Assembly: GCF_018417635.1 (NCBI RefSeq)
Contig: NZ_CP071007.1
Coordinates: 3,038,501 to 3,102,500, forward strand
Direction: 5' to 3'
DNA: 64,000 nucleotides
Source of the DNA: Pseudomonas sp. SORT22
GTDB taxonomy: Bacteria; Pseudomonadota; Gammaproteobacteria; Pseudomonadales; Pseudomonadaceae
The notes beneath the pieces were generated by a model. The model was not told where the DNA came from, searched no databases, and saw only the letters and a program-made list of their open reading frames with translations. Positions 52,276-61,392 of the stretch are shown piece by piece (position 1 is the stretch's first letter; each line of letters starts with the position of its first letter). Made by a program: the position numbers and the translations under genes.

Positions 52276-54177
52276 GTGAGCCAAGCCGCAACTTCCGCAA
52301 GCGCCCATTCCCCCGTAAAAACTTCGTCACTGAGCCTGTTGATCGCCGCCGCCGGCGTGGTCTATGGCGATATCGGCACCAGCCCGCTGTACACCTTGAA
52401 GGAGGTCTTCGCCGGTCATTACGGCGTGCAGGCCAACCATGACGGTGTGCTCGGCATCCTCTCGCTGGTGTTCTGGTCGCTGATCTGGGTGGTGACCATC
52501 AAGTACGTGCTGTTCGTGCTGCGTGCCGACAACCAGGGCGAAGGCGGGATCATGGCCCTGACCGCCCTGGCGCGGCGGGCGGCGGCGCCGTACCCGCGCT
52601 TGAGCCGGGTGCTGGTGCTGCTCGGGCTGTTTGGCGCGGCCTTGTTCTACGGCGACAGCATGATCACCCCGGCGATTTCCGTGCTGTCGGCGGTGGAGGG
52701 GCTGCAACTGGCCTTTGTCGGCATCGACCATTGGGTCGTGCCCTTGGCGGTGGTGGTGCTGGTGGCGCTGTTTCTGATCCAGAAGCATGGCACCGCACGC
52801 ATCGGGATCATTTTCGGCCCGGTCATGGTGCTGTGGTTCAGCGTGCTTGGCGCGCTGGGCATCTATGGCATCGTCCAGCGCCCGGAAGTGCTGCTGGCGA
52901 TGAACCCGGCCTGGGCGGTGAACTTCTTTATCGTCCACCCGGGCATGGGCGTGGCGATTCTTGGCGCGGTGGTGCTGGCCCTGACCGGCGCCGAGGCGCT
53001 GTATGCCGACATGGGCCATTTCGGCCGCAAGCCGATTGCCCGCGCCTGGATCCTGCTGGTGCTGCCGGGGCTGGTACTCAACTATTTCGGTCAGGGCGCG
53101 CTGATCCTCGGCAACCCCGAGGCGGTCCGCAACCCGTTCTACCTGCTGGCCCCGGACTGGGCGCTGCTGCCGATGATCGCCCTGGCCACCCTGGCGACCA
53201 TCATTGCCTCCCAGGCGGTGATTTCCGGCGCCTTCTCGCTGACGCGCCAGGCGATTCAGCTGGGCTACGTGCCGCGCATGTTCATCCAGCACACCTCAAG
53301 CCAGGAGCAGGGGCAGATCTACATCGGCACGGTGAACTGGGCGCTGATGGTCGGCGTGGTGCTGCTGGTGATCGGCTTCGAGTCGTCCGGCGCCCTGGCG
53401 GCAGCCTATGGCGTGGCGGTCACTGGCACCATGCTGATCACCACCTTGCTGTCTTCGGCGGTGGTACTGCTGTTGTGGAAGGCTCCGCGCTGGCTGGCGC
53501 TGCCCTTGCTGCTGGGCTTTTTGCTGGTCGACAGCCTGTACTTTGCCGCCAACGCGCCGAAGATCTTCCAGGGCGGCGCCTTCCCGGTAATCGCCGGTAT
53601 CGCCTTGTTCATTCTGATGACCACCTGGAAACGCGGACGCAAGATCATCGTCGAGCGCCTCGACGAATCGGCCTTGCCGCTGCCGCTGTTCATCAGCAGC
53701 CTGGCTGCGCAACCGCCGCACCGGGTGCAGGGCACTGCGGTGTTCCTCACCGCCCGCGCCGACGCCGTGCCCCACGCGCTGCTGCATAATCTGCTGCACA
53801 ACCAGGTGTTGCACGAGCGGGTGGTGCTGCTCACCGTGGTGTCCCAGGACCGGCCGCGGGTGCCGGTGGCCCAGCGTTTTGAAGTACAGGCCTTTGGCGA
53901 GGGCTTCTATCGGGTCAACCTCAACTTCGGTTTTATCGAAGAACCCGACGTACCGGCGGCGCTGCAACTGTGCCACCTCAAGGACCTGGATTTCAGCCCG
54001 ATGGTGACCACCTACTTCCTCAGCCGCGAGACGGTGATCCCGACCAGGCGCATCGGCATGGCGCGTTGGCGCGAGGCGCTGTTCGCGTTCTTGCTGAAGA
54101 ACGCCAACAGCAACCTCAAGTACTTCAACCTGCCGCTGAACCGGGTGATCGAGCTGGGCACCCAGGTCGAGATGTAG
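52276..54177 (+). CDS. kup: Potassium uptake protein Kup
   Basis: The 633-aa product is a KUP/HAK potassium-proton symporter with about twelve helices in residues 20-430. Conserved [16 protein letters not shown] and the [16 protein letters not shown] loop are present. A soluble C-terminal domain occupies roughly 450-633. It takes up potassium under acid or osmotic stress. The start is GTG 52276, with GAGACG a few bases upstream. The gene stands alone between a REP pair and the convergent MFS gene (8-bp gap). Confidence 0.95.
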   Translation: MSQAATSASAHSPVKTSSLSLLIAAAGVVYGDIGTSPLYTLKEVFAGHYGVQANHDGVLGILSLVFWSLIWVVTIKYVLFVLRADNQGEGGIMALTALARRAAAPYPRLSRVLVLLGLFGAALFYGDSMITPAISVLSAVEGLQLAFVGIDHWVVPLAVVVLVALFLIQKHGTARIGIIFGPVMVLWFSVLGALGIYGIVQRPEVLLAMNPAWAVNFFIVHPGMGVAILGAVVLALTGAEALYADMGHFGRKPIARAWILLVLPGLVLNYFGQGALILGNPEAVRNPFYLLAPDWALLPMIALATLATIIASQAVISGAFSLTRQAIQLGYVPRMFIQHTSSQEQGQIYIGTVNWALMVGVVLLVIGFESSGALAAAYGVAVTGTMLITTLLSSAVVLLLWKAPRWLALPLLLGFLLVDSLYFAANAPKIFQGGAFPVIAGIALFILMTTWKRGRKIIVERLDESALPLPLFISSLAAQPPHRVQGTAVFLTARADAVPHALLHNLLHNQVLHERVVLLTVVSQDRPRVPVAQRFEVQAFGEGFYRVNLNFGFIEEPDVPAALQLCHLKDLDFSPMVTTYFLSRETVIPTRRIGMARWREALFAFLLKNANSNLKYFNLPLNRVIELGTQVEM

Positions 54178-54185
54178 CCCGTGGC

Positions 54186-55442
54186 CTAGGCGGTGGCCGC
54201 TGCGGCCAGCGGCGCCGCCTTGCGCACCAGGCGCTGCAGGCGGCTGGCGATGGCAAAGCCGATCAGCGCCAGCAGCATCATGGCGATGAACACATAGTTG
54301 TAGCCTTGCTGGCCGGGGAAGTGGTCAAGGAGCGCGCCGTAGCCGACGTAGGCGAACATCCCCGGCGCATAGCCGATCAGGCAGCCGATGCCGAAGGCGG
54401 AGCCGGTGATGTGCGGGGCGATCCCGACTTCACCCATCGGCGCCCAGAACACCCCGCGCATGGAAAACACGATGAAGGCGAACGACAGCGTCGCGGCCAT
54501 GCCGGCATAGATGAAGCCCGGGCTCTTGGGCACCAGAAGGATGATCGCCATCATCGGCAGCAGCGCCAGGAACGCCCACTTCAGGTAGCGGCTGGGGCTC
54601 TTGAAGTGCTTGTCGGCGATAAACCCGCCGGCCGGCCCGCCAAGGATCTTCAGCATGTACTGGTTGATGATGCCGTAGGCGCCGACCAGTGCCACCGGCA
54701 GGCCGTAGACTTCCTTCAGGTAGGGGATGAAGTAGGTCAGGCCGCAGTAGACGATGTAGACCATGAACACGTTGAAGCTGACCAGCCAGATCGCCGGTAC
54801 CTTGATTGCCTCCATAAGGTTGGCCAGCGGGTTCTTGGCGCTGGTCTGGGCCTGGGCCTGATTGCCTTTGAGCAAGAACCAGGTCAGCACTCCGGCGGCG
54901 ATGTCGATCAGCGCGTAGAACAGGATCGCCGCTTTCAGGCCGTGTTCGCCGCTGCCCAGGGCAATGAACACGCCCAGCGCACTAAACGCCACCAGGGTGT
55001 CGACCACCCCGCGGCCGCCTTCGAGCAGGCCAAACATGCGCCCTTGCTCCTGATCGTTGCCCAGGCCGCGAATGGCCTTGAGCAGCGCCGGCCAGTAGAT
55101 GCAGTCGGCGCACACCGCCAGCAGGCAGAACACCAGCATCAGGCTGCTGAACGGTGGGAAGGTGGCCAGGTACAGGCCCAGGGCGCCGGTACCGATCAGG
55201 CCCAGGGGGATCAGCTTGCGGGTATCAAAACGGTCAGCGAGCATGCCGCCGACCACGAACAGGCCAGTGGCGATGATGGCGTTGGCGCTGAGCAGCAAGC
55301 CGATCTGGGTGTGCGAGAGGCCCATGAACTCCTGCATGGGTACGTAGAACGCATCCTTGAGGTTGGCCAGTTTGTAGACGGTGCCGCCACCGAGGATCAG
55401 TATCAGGAACTTGAACCATTTGGCCTTGTTTTGCGCAGTCAT
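54186..55442 (-). CDS. MFS transporter (UhpC/YihN-like)
   Basis: The 418-aa product has twelve predicted helices and the MFS loop motif GGMLADRFDTRKLIPLGLIG after helix 2. SAFGIGCLIGYAPGMFAYVGYGALLDHF lies in the C-terminal half. It resembles the YihN/organophosphate:antiporter side of the superfamily, but I cannot fix the substrate. It follows the TIM-barrel gene by 31 bp on the same strand, making a two-gene operon preceded by copy B of the composite element. Confidence 0.88.
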   Translation of the reverse strand: MTAQNKAKWFKFLILILGGGTVYKLANLKDAFYVPMQEFMGLSHTQIGLLLSANAIIATGLFVVGGMLADRFDTRKLIPLGLIGTGALGLYLATFPPFSSLMLVFCLLAVCADCIYWPALLKAIRGLGNDQEQGRMFGLLEGGRGVVDTLVAFSALGVFIALGSGEHGLKAAILFYALIDIAAGVLTWFLLKGNQAQAQTSAKNPLANLMEAIKVPAIWLVSFNVFMVYIVYCGLTYFIPYLKEVYGLPVALVGAYGIINQYMLKILGGPAGGFIADKHFKSPSRYLKWAFLALLPMMAIILLVPKSPGFIYAGMAATLSFAFIVFSMRGVFWAPMGEVGIAPHITGSAFGIGCLIGYAPGMFAYVGYGALLDHFPGQQGYNYVFIAMMLLALIGFAIASRLQRLVRKAAPLAAAATA

Positions 55443-55473
55443 TGTTATTCTCCAGGCGTAGTGGGGTAGGGGC

Positions 55474-56538
55474 TCAAAGGCTGGCAGGGCTGGCCAGGGT
55501 CAACTCGGCGAGGGTGCGCAACTCGGCCAGCAAGGTTTTCACGTAGCTGACCTGGTTGTTGGCCCAGCGCTGTTCGCCGGCCAGCATCTGCTCGAGGGTC
55601 AGGCCGGCGGGCAGCGGCGTGTCGCTCATTTCCCGGTAGGCAATGAACGGGTCGGCCGGCTCGTTGCGCTGGCGGAAGGCCGGGGCGAGGTAGTGGTTTT
55701 CCTGTTCGAGGATGAAGGCGATCACTTGCGGCTGCTGTTCACCGAGCATCAGCAGCTCGAACAGCATGCGCGCGCCGGGCAGCTCGTCCTCGGCGCTGCC
55801 CTGCAGTACCCCGCAGTGGCCAAAACCCTGGTCTTCGGCCACCACCCGCACGCCCTTGAGGTGGCTCTGGCGGATATGCGGGGCGAGGTTGTGCAGGGCC
55901 TGCAGCGGTTGCTCGCAGGCATTGATCATGTTGCCGAAATCGAACAGGGCATTGAGCCGCGGATGATTGACCTGGCGCAGCAACTGGGCGATCTCGTCGC
56001 TCTTGAGCTCTTCATGCTGCTCGAAATCAAAATGCAGGTCGTGGGCATCGGCCAGCCGGGCCAGGTACAGCAGGTCGCCACCGATCTGGTCCATGACCTG
56101 CGAGAGCAGGCCTTCATAACGCGAGTACACGCGAATATTGCGGCTGCCGATGACCTTGGCCACGGCCACCACCGCATCGACGTCGGCCTTGCGCGTGCTG
56201 CTGATTTCCAGGTGCACGTCCAGTTGCAATGCGCGGGCTTTTTCGGCGAAGGCACACAACTGCCCGGCGTTCATCTGCGACAGGCTGTTGTGCTCGCCAT
56301 CGAGCATGTGCAGGCTCAGCCCGGCCAGTTCATGGCGATAGGCGAAGTCGAGCAGGTCAAACGGCGTGACGCGGCCGTGGGTGAGGTTGGTCAGCAGCGG
56401 ATAGGCGTGGGCAAACAGCCGCGCCTGGTCGAGGCGCTCAAGCAGGCGGCTGGCCAGCTCGCGGGTCAGCCGCGGCGCCTGGGCACCTTGCGCATTGTGG
56501 TTCAGTAACGTAGCGAAGCGTTCTTGTAGTGTGTTCAT
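55474..56538 (-). CDS. Xylose-isomerase-like TIM-barrel protein (sugar phosphate isomerase/epimerase family)
   Basis: The 354-aa product has the AP-endonuclease-2/xylose-isomerase TIM barrel pattern. HELAGLSLHMLDGEHNSLSQ, LDVHLEISSTRK, LHFDFEQHEELKS, NALFDFGNMI and IRQSHLKGVR supply the acidic and His residues that normally bind a divalent metal. ATG 56538 matches a natural N-terminus; the frame extends 22 codons further. It sits upstream of an MFS gene, so it probably acts on the imported sugar or polyol-like compound. Specificity is unknown. Confidence 0.82.
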   Translation of the reverse strand: MNTLQERFATLLNHNAQGAQAPRLTRELASRLLERLDQARLFAHAYPLLTNLTHGRVTPFDLLDFAYRHELAGLSLHMLDGEHNSLSQMNAGQLCAFAEKARALQLDVHLEISSTRKADVDAVVAVAKVIGSRNIRVYSRYEGLLSQVMDQIGGDLLYLARLADAHDLHFDFEQHEELKSDEIAQLLRQVNHPRLNALFDFGNMINACEQPLQALHNLAPHIRQSHLKGVRVVAEDQGFGHCGVLQGSAEDELPGARMLFELLMLGEQQPQVIAFILEQENHYLAPAFRQRNEPADPFIAYREMSDTPLPAGLTLEQMLAGEQRWANNQVSYVKTLLAELRTLAELTLASPASL

Positions 56539-56592
56539 TCGAGTCGTTCCTGGTGCGGGCACCGGTTCTACCGGCGCCGTCTTTATCGCGCC

Positions 56593-56625
56593 GGCAAGGA
56601 ACACTCGATAGATCCATTACGGATC
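56593..56625 (-). promoter_or_regulatory. Composite promoter/operator element, copy B
   Basis: GGCAAGGA, TCGATA, TCCATTAC and GATC occur in order within 33 bp, as in copy A. Here the last part forms the inverted repeat GATCC-attac-GGATC (56611-56625). The element is 55 to 87 bp upstream of the TIM-barrel start and near the end of the MocR gene, which begins on the other side. It may be a regulator site spanning a promoter. Confidence 0.6.
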
Positions 56626-56642
56626 ATTTGATAAGGCCACTT

Positions 56643-58139
56643 TCAGACCCGATGGCCAATCGCCCGCAGCGCCTGGACCAGCGCCTCGACCTTGGCCTCG
56701 GCCTGGTCCTGTGGCGTGCCGGCAAAGCCGAGCAACAGTGCCGGCGGCAAGTAGCGGTTCAGGCAGTAGTCGCTCAGGGCGTAGGTGTGCACGCCATGCT
56801 CGGCCAGTTGCCGCGCCAGGGCCTGGTCATCGAGCTGCGGCGCAAGCCAGGCGATCAGGTGCATGCCGGCCTCGACCGGGGCCACCTGGAAAAAACCGCC
56901 CAGGCGCCGCTGCAGCACCTCGAGCAGGCACTGCTGGCGGGCCTGGTACAGCGCCCGCATGCGGCGGATATGGCCAATGAAGTGGCCTTCGCTCATGAAA
57001 TCGGCGGTCACCGCCTGCAGCAGGGTCGGCGGGCTGCGGTCGAGCACTGCGCGCAAGGTGCAGAACGGCTCGACCAGGGCCTGGGGCAGAATCACATAGC
57101 CCAGGCGCAAGGAGGGGAACAGCACCTTGCTGAAGGTGCCGACATAGATCACCCGTTCGCTCTGGTCCATGGCATACAGCGCCGGCAACTGCCGACCGGC
57201 GTAGCGCAGCTCGCTGTCGCAATCGTCTTCAATGATCCAGCTGCCGCTGGCAGCCGCCCAGGCAATCAGCGCCAGGCGCCGGTTGTGGCTGAGGGTCATG
57301 CCCAGCGGGTGCTGGCGCGACGGGGTGGTGAAGGCCAGGCGCGCTTCGGGGCAATCACGAATACCGTGTTGCACGTCGATACCCTGGTCATCGACGCGCA
57401 CCGGCACCACCCGGCAGCCGTGGGCCTGAAAGGCGATGCGCGCGGCGATATGCCCCGGGTCTTCCATCCACAGCGGCTCGTCGGGGTTGAGCAGCAGCAT
57501 CGCCAGCAGGTTGAAGGCCTGCTGGGCGCCGGAGACGATCACCACCTGCCCGGCGCTGCAATCGATACCGCGGGCGTCGAACACGTACTCGGCAATGGCC
57601 TGGCGCAGCGTCTGCAGGCCTTGCAACTCGCCATAACCGAGCAGGGCCTTGCTCGGCTTGTGGCCGTGGCGGTTGAGCAGGCGTTTCCACAATGCCTGGG
57701 GAAAGGCCTCGAAAGCGCCATGGCTGGGCAGGAACGAGATCGGCGCCTGATCGCCGCAATGGGCGTAGGACACCCCGCGAAAATGATCGCTGCGCAGCGA
57801 CAGCATCGTCTGGGTCAGGTCCGACAGTTTGGGCGGCGCAGGTGCTGACGGCTCGGCATCGGTACTGCGCTGCCACTCATCACCGACATAGGTGCCAGCG
57901 CCGGTGCGCGAGACCAGGAAACCCTCGGCAATCAGCTGGTCGAAGGCATTGAGCAGGGTGATGCGCGAAACCTGCAATTCCTGGCTCAAGGTGCGCGTCG
58001 ACGGTAGGCGAATGCCCCCTTGCAGACGGCCGGTGAGGATCTGCTTGCGGATCTGCAGGTACAGCTGGCGATAAAGCGGGGTGGCGCTGTCGCGATCGAG
58101 GTCGATACCTGCAAACAGCAAACCGGCGGGGGACTTCAT
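56643..58139 (-). CDS. MocR/PdxR-family transcriptional regulator (second copy)
   Basis: The 498-aa product has a GntR winged helix (PLYRQLYLQIRKQILTGRLQ, then LPSTRTLSQELQVSRITLLNAFDQL) and an aminotransferase-like domain with PLP Lys338 in GTFSKVLFPS. The usual EDDYDSE reads EDDCDSE, so the Tyr that contacts the PLP ring oxygen is Cys307. The gene diverges from the quinone-oxidoreductase/TauD/BKACE run. A tandem 21-bp repeat in the 188-bp gap is the expected type of MocR operator, so it very likely controls that run. Confidence 0.88.
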   Translation of the reverse strand: MKSPAGLLFAGIDLDRDSATPLYRQLYLQIRKQILTGRLQGGIRLPSTRTLSQELQVSRITLLNAFDQLIAEGFLVSRTGAGTYVGDEWQRSTDAEPSAPAPPKLSDLTQTMLSLRSDHFRGVSYAHCGDQAPISFLPSHGAFEAFPQALWKRLLNRHGHKPSKALLGYGELQGLQTLRQAIAEYVFDARGIDCSAGQVVIVSGAQQAFNLLAMLLLNPDEPLWMEDPGHIAARIAFQAHGCRVVPVRVDDQGIDVQHGIRDCPEARLAFTTPSRQHPLGMTLSHNRRLALIAWAAASGSWIIEDDCDSELRYAGRQLPALYAMDQSERVIYVGTFSKVLFPSLRLGYVILPQALVEPFCTLRAVLDRSPPTLLQAVTADFMSEGHFIGHIRRMRALYQARQQCLLEVLQRRLGGFFQVAPVEAGMHLIAWLAPQLDDQALARQLAEHGVHTYALSDYCLNRYLPPALLLGFAGTPQDQAEAKVEALVQALRAIGHRV

Positions 58140-58210
58140 CGAGCTCTCGCAGACACTAGGAAGGGCCTGGACATGCTACGAGAAAGCCCGCCAGGCGGCC
58201 AGCCCAGGGC

Positions 58211-58241
58211 GCTTGTCATCAAATGAAAACAGCTTGTCGTC
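58211..58241 (+). promoter_or_regulatory. Tandem direct repeat, candidate MocR operator
   Basis: GCTTGTCATC (58211-58220) and GCTTGTCGTC (58232-58241) are 21 bp apart, two helical turns, and the match partly continues through ATG and AA beyond each box. MocR-family regulators such as GabR and PdxR bind direct repeats. The site lies 72 bp from the MocR start and 87 bp from the quinone-oxidoreductase start. Confidence 0.6.
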
Positions 58242-58327
58242 CGATGCGAAGCACCTGCCTGGCGTAGGGCATAGAGTCCAGTCAACAAGAATTGACGCAC
58301 GGCGTCAGGATGACTGGAGTGACATGC

Positions 58328-59308
58328 ATGGCCAAAGTCGTACGCTTCTATGAAACCGGTGGCCCCGAGGTCCTGCGCTACGAGGACGCCGAGGTCGGCG
58401 AGCCGGGCCCGGGCCAGGTGCGCCTGCGTCAGGTGGCGGTGGGGCTGAACTACGCCGACACCTACTTTCGCAACGGCACCTACCCGATCCCGCTGCCCAG
58501 CGGCATGGGCGTCGAGGCCTCGGGGGTGGTGCAGGCGGTGGGCGAGGGCGTGACCCAGGTGGCGGTGGGCGACCGGGTAACCTACACCGGCTTTCTCAAC
58601 ACCCTGGGCGCCTATTGCACCGAGCGGCTGATTCCGGCGGCAGCCTTGATCAAGCTACCGGAAACCATCGCCTTCGAAACCGCCGCGGCAATGACCATGC
58701 GCGGCCTGACCTCGGCCTACCTGATGCGCCGCCTGTATGACTTCAAGCCGGGTGACAGCGTGCTGCTGCACGCCGCCGCCGGCGGTGTCGGCCTGATTGT
58801 CTCGCAGTGGGCGCGCCTGCTCGGGCTGACGGTGATCGGCACGGTGTCCACCGACGCCAAAGCCGAAGTGGCCCGCGCCCATGGCTGCAGCCACACCATC
58901 AACTACAGCCATGAAGACGTCGCCAAGCGCGTGCGCGAGCTGACTGACGGGGTTGGCGTCAACGTGGTGTTCGACAGCGTCGGCAAGAGCACCTTCATGG
59001 CCTCGCTCGATTCGCTCAAGCGCCGCGGGCTGATGGTCTGCGTCGGCACAGCCTCGGGCACTATCCCGCCGTTCGACCCGCAGATCCTGGCGATCAAGGG
59101 CTCGCTGCACCTGACCCGCCCGGCCCTGGCCGACTACATCGCCGACCCGGCGGAGAAGGCGGACCTGGCCGGCGAGCTGTTCGAGCATGTCAGCAGCGGG
59201 CGGATCAAGATCGAGATCAACCAGCACTACGCATTACAGGATGCGGTTCAGGCCCACCGTGACCTGGAAGCGCGCAAAACCACCGGCTCGTCAATCTTCG
59301 TCATCTGA
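58328..59308 (+). CDS. Zinc-independent quinone oxidoreductase (QorA-like MDR)
   Basis: The 326-aa NADPH-dependent medium-chain reductase starts MAKVVRFYETGGPEVLRYED, as in QorA. It has the GVEASGVVQAVGEGV core and the Rossmann loop HAAAGGVGLIVSQWA. The cysteine ligands of zinc alcohol dehydrogenases are absent. GGAG at 58316-58319 supports ATG 58328; an upstream in-frame ATG lacks a site. It is the first gene of the MocR-linked run and is followed by TauD after 13 bp. It may reduce an enone or quinone-like intermediate there. Confidence 0.9.
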   Translation: MAKVVRFYETGGPEVLRYEDAEVGEPGPGQVRLRQVAVGLNYADTYFRNGTYPIPLPSGMGVEASGVVQAVGEGVTQVAVGDRVTYTGFLNTLGAYCTERLIPAAALIKLPETIAFETAAAMTMRGLTSAYLMRRLYDFKPGDSVLLHAAAGGVGLIVSQWARLLGLTVIGTVSTDAKAEVARAHGCSHTINYSHEDVAKRVRELTDGVGVNVVFDSVGKSTFMASLDSLKRRGLMVCVGTASGTIPPFDPQILAIKGSLHLTRPALADYIADPAEKADLAGELFEHVSSGRIKIEINQHYALQDAVQAHRDLEARKTTGSSIFVI

Positions 59309-59321
59309 AGAGGGCAACAGC

Positions 59322-60170
59322 ATGCACATCGAACAACTGACCTGCGCCATCGGTGCCGAAATCACCGGGGTCAATCTGGCAGATGCAATTGATGACGACG
59401 ACCTGTTCGAGCAGCTGCGTGCGCAGTTGCTCAAGCACCGGGTGCTGTTCTTGCGCGATCAGACCTTCAGCCGCGCCGAGCATGTGGCCTTTGCCCAGCG
59501 CTTCGGCGAGCTGGAAGACCACCCGGTGGCCGGCAGCGACCCCGAACACCCGGGCCTGGTGCAGATCTACAAGCGCCCGGACCAGCCGGCCGATCGCTAC
59601 GAGAACGCCTGGCACACCGACGCCACCTGGCGCGAGGCGCCGCCCATGGGGTGCGTGCTGCGCTGTGTGGAGTGCCCGCCGGTGGGCGGCGACACCATGT
59701 GGGCGAACATGGCGCTGGCCTACCAGAACCTGCCGGATGACGTGAAGGCGCGGATCGAGGGCCTGCGCGCCCGGCACAGCATCGAAGCCAGTTTTGGCGC
59801 GGCGATGGCGCTGGAAAAACGCCTGGCGCTCAAGGCGCAGTTCCCCGACGCCGAACACCCGGTGGTGCGCACCCATCCGGACACCGGCGAGCCGGTGCTG
59901 TTCGTCAATGCCTTCACCACCCACTTCAGCAACTACCACACCCCGCAGCGAGTGCGTTTCGGCCAGGACGCCAACCCCGGTGCCAGTGACCTGCTGCGCT
60001 ACCTGATCAGCCAGGCCTACCTGCCCGAGTACCAGGTGCGCTGGCGCTGGAAACCCAACAGCGTGGCGATCTGGGACAACCGCAGCACCCAGCATTACGC
60101 GGTGATGGACTACCCAGCGTGCCACCGCAAGATGGAGCGCGCCGGCATCAAGGGCGAGCGCACCTTCTGA
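59322..60170 (+). CDS. TauD/TfdA-family 2-oxoglutarate/Fe(II) dioxygenase (second copy)
   Basis: The 282-aa product has iron ligands His98-x-Asp100 in NAWHTDATW and His258 in WDNRSTQHYAVMDYP. Arg269 is the likely 2-oxoglutarate anchor. Its own substrate pocket differs clearly from the copy at 49255. In this operon (quinone reductase, BKACE, MFS, DsbA-like, Rieske, YeiH) it would hydroxylate the imported compound, possibly releasing sulfite. The YeiH gene downstream would fit export of a sulfur oxyanion. That link is inference. Confidence 0.9.
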   Translation: MHIEQLTCAIGAEITGVNLADAIDDDDLFEQLRAQLLKHRVLFLRDQTFSRAEHVAFAQRFGELEDHPVAGSDPEHPGLVQIYKRPDQPADRYENAWHTDATWREAPPMGCVLRCVECPPVGGDTMWANMALAYQNLPDDVKARIEGLRARHSIEASFGAAMALEKRLALKAQFPDAEHPVVRTHPDTGEPVLFVNAFTTHFSNYHTPQRVRFGQDANPGASDLLRYLISQAYLPEYQVRWRWKPNSVAIWDNRSTQHYAVMDYPACHRKMERAGIKGERTF

Positions 60171-60215
60171 AGGCCAGCAACACCCCAGGACAATAACAAG
60201 ACCGAGGACTACAGC

Positions 60216-61268
60216 ATGCAATTCTTCGACGATTCGTTGCACCCGGAAAACATGGAAAAGGTGGTGATCACCGTGGCCCCCTATGGCCCGGAGTGGATGC
60301 CCGAGGACTTTCCCGAAGACATCCCGCTGACCATGGACGAGCAGGTGCAAAAGGCAGTCGACTGCTATGAAGCCGGCGCCACGGTGCTGCACCTGCACGT
60401 GCGCGAGCTGGACGGCAAGGGCTCCAAGCGCCTGTCGAAGTTCAACGAACTGATTGCCGGCGTGCGCGAAGCGGTGCCGGAGATGATCATCCAGGTCGGT
60501 GGCTCGATCTCGTTCGCCCCGGAAAGCGACGGCGAGGCGGCCAAGTGGTTGTCCGATGACACCCGGCACATGCTCGCCGAGCTTACGCCCAAGCCCGACC
60601 AGGTCACCGTGGCGATCAACACCACGCAGATGAACATCATGGAGCTGCTGTACCCGGAGTACCTGGAGGGCACCTCCCTGGCCCATCCGGCGATCCACGC
60701 CGCTTACAGCGAAATGACCGTGCCGGCCGGCCCGGCCTGGGTGCGCGAACACCTGCGCCGCCTGCAGGCCAGCAACATCCAGCCGCACTTCCAGTTGACC
60801 GGCATGCACGCCCTGGAAACCCTCGAACGCATCGTGCGCAAGGGCGACTACATGGGCCCGCTGAACCTGACCTGGATCGGCATTGGTGGCGGCTTCGACG
60901 GCCCCAACCCGTTCAACTTCTTCAACTTCATTCACCGTGCGCCCAACGGCTGCACGCTGACCGCCGAATCGCTGCTGAAAAACGTGCTGCCGTTCAACAC
61001 CATGGCCCTGGCCATGGGGCTGCACCCGCGTTGCGGCAACGAAGACACCATCATCGACCAGCACGGCAAGCGCTTCGGTTCGGTGCAGCAGATCCAGCAG
61101 ACCGTACGCGTGGCCCATGAACTGGGCCGTGAGATCGCCAACGGCAAGGAAGCGCGGGCCATCTACCGCATCGGTGAGCAGTACAGCAGCATCGAGCAGA
61201 CCCTCAAGGCCAACGGCATGGCGCCTAACCGCCAGCCGGGCCAGAAGGGTGTGCCGCAGCGCGCCTGA
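60216..61268 (+). CDS. BKACE-family beta-keto acid cleavage enzyme (DUF849)
   Basis: The 350-aa product has the zinc-binding pattern H59-L-H61 in VLHLHVREL and further conserved ITVAPYG, GGSIS and GNEDTI segments. BKACE enzymes condense a beta-keto acid with acetyl-CoA to give acetoacetate and a new CoA ester. The known members use 3-keto-5-aminohexanoate or dehydrocarnitine. The presence of BKACE implies that the pathway passes through a beta-keto acid. It is 45 bp after TauD and is followed by a strong hairpin before the MFS gene. Confidence 0.9.
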   Translation: MQFFDDSLHPENMEKVVITVAPYGPEWMPEDFPEDIPLTMDEQVQKAVDCYEAGATVLHLHVRELDGKGSKRLSKFNELIAGVREAVPEMIIQVGGSISFAPESDGEAAKWLSDDTRHMLAELTPKPDQVTVAINTTQMNIMELLYPEYLEGTSLAHPAIHAAYSEMTVPAGPAWVREHLRRLQASNIQPHFQLTGMHALETLERIVRKGDYMGPLNLTWIGIGGGFDGPNPFNFFNFIHRAPNGCTLTAESLLKNVLPFNTMALAMGLHPRCGNEDTIIDQHGKRFGSVQQIQQTVRVAHELGREIANGKEARAIYRIGEQYSSIEQTLKANGMAPNRQPGQKGVPQRA

Positions 61269-61275
61269 TTGGCCT

Positions 61276-61303
61276 GGCCCGGCACGTGGTTACGTGCCGG
61301 GCC
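61276..61303 (+). terminator. Perfect 12-bp hairpin after the BKACE gene (weak terminator or processing site)
   Basis: GGCCCGGCACGT pairs perfectly with ACGTGCCGGGCC across a GGTT loop, eight bases after the BKACE stop. There is no T-run following, so it is not a canonical Rho-independent terminator. It could attenuate read-through or protect the 3' end of the upstream message, separating the enzyme genes from the MFS-YeiH genes. Confidence 0.65.
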
Positions 61304-61392
61304 GGCGATCCACAGCGCTGACCGTCGGGCTTTTCAGCTTTTCAATAAAAACAATAAGTAAGTCTCATGCCAGACAACCCCAAGGAGGCAGC

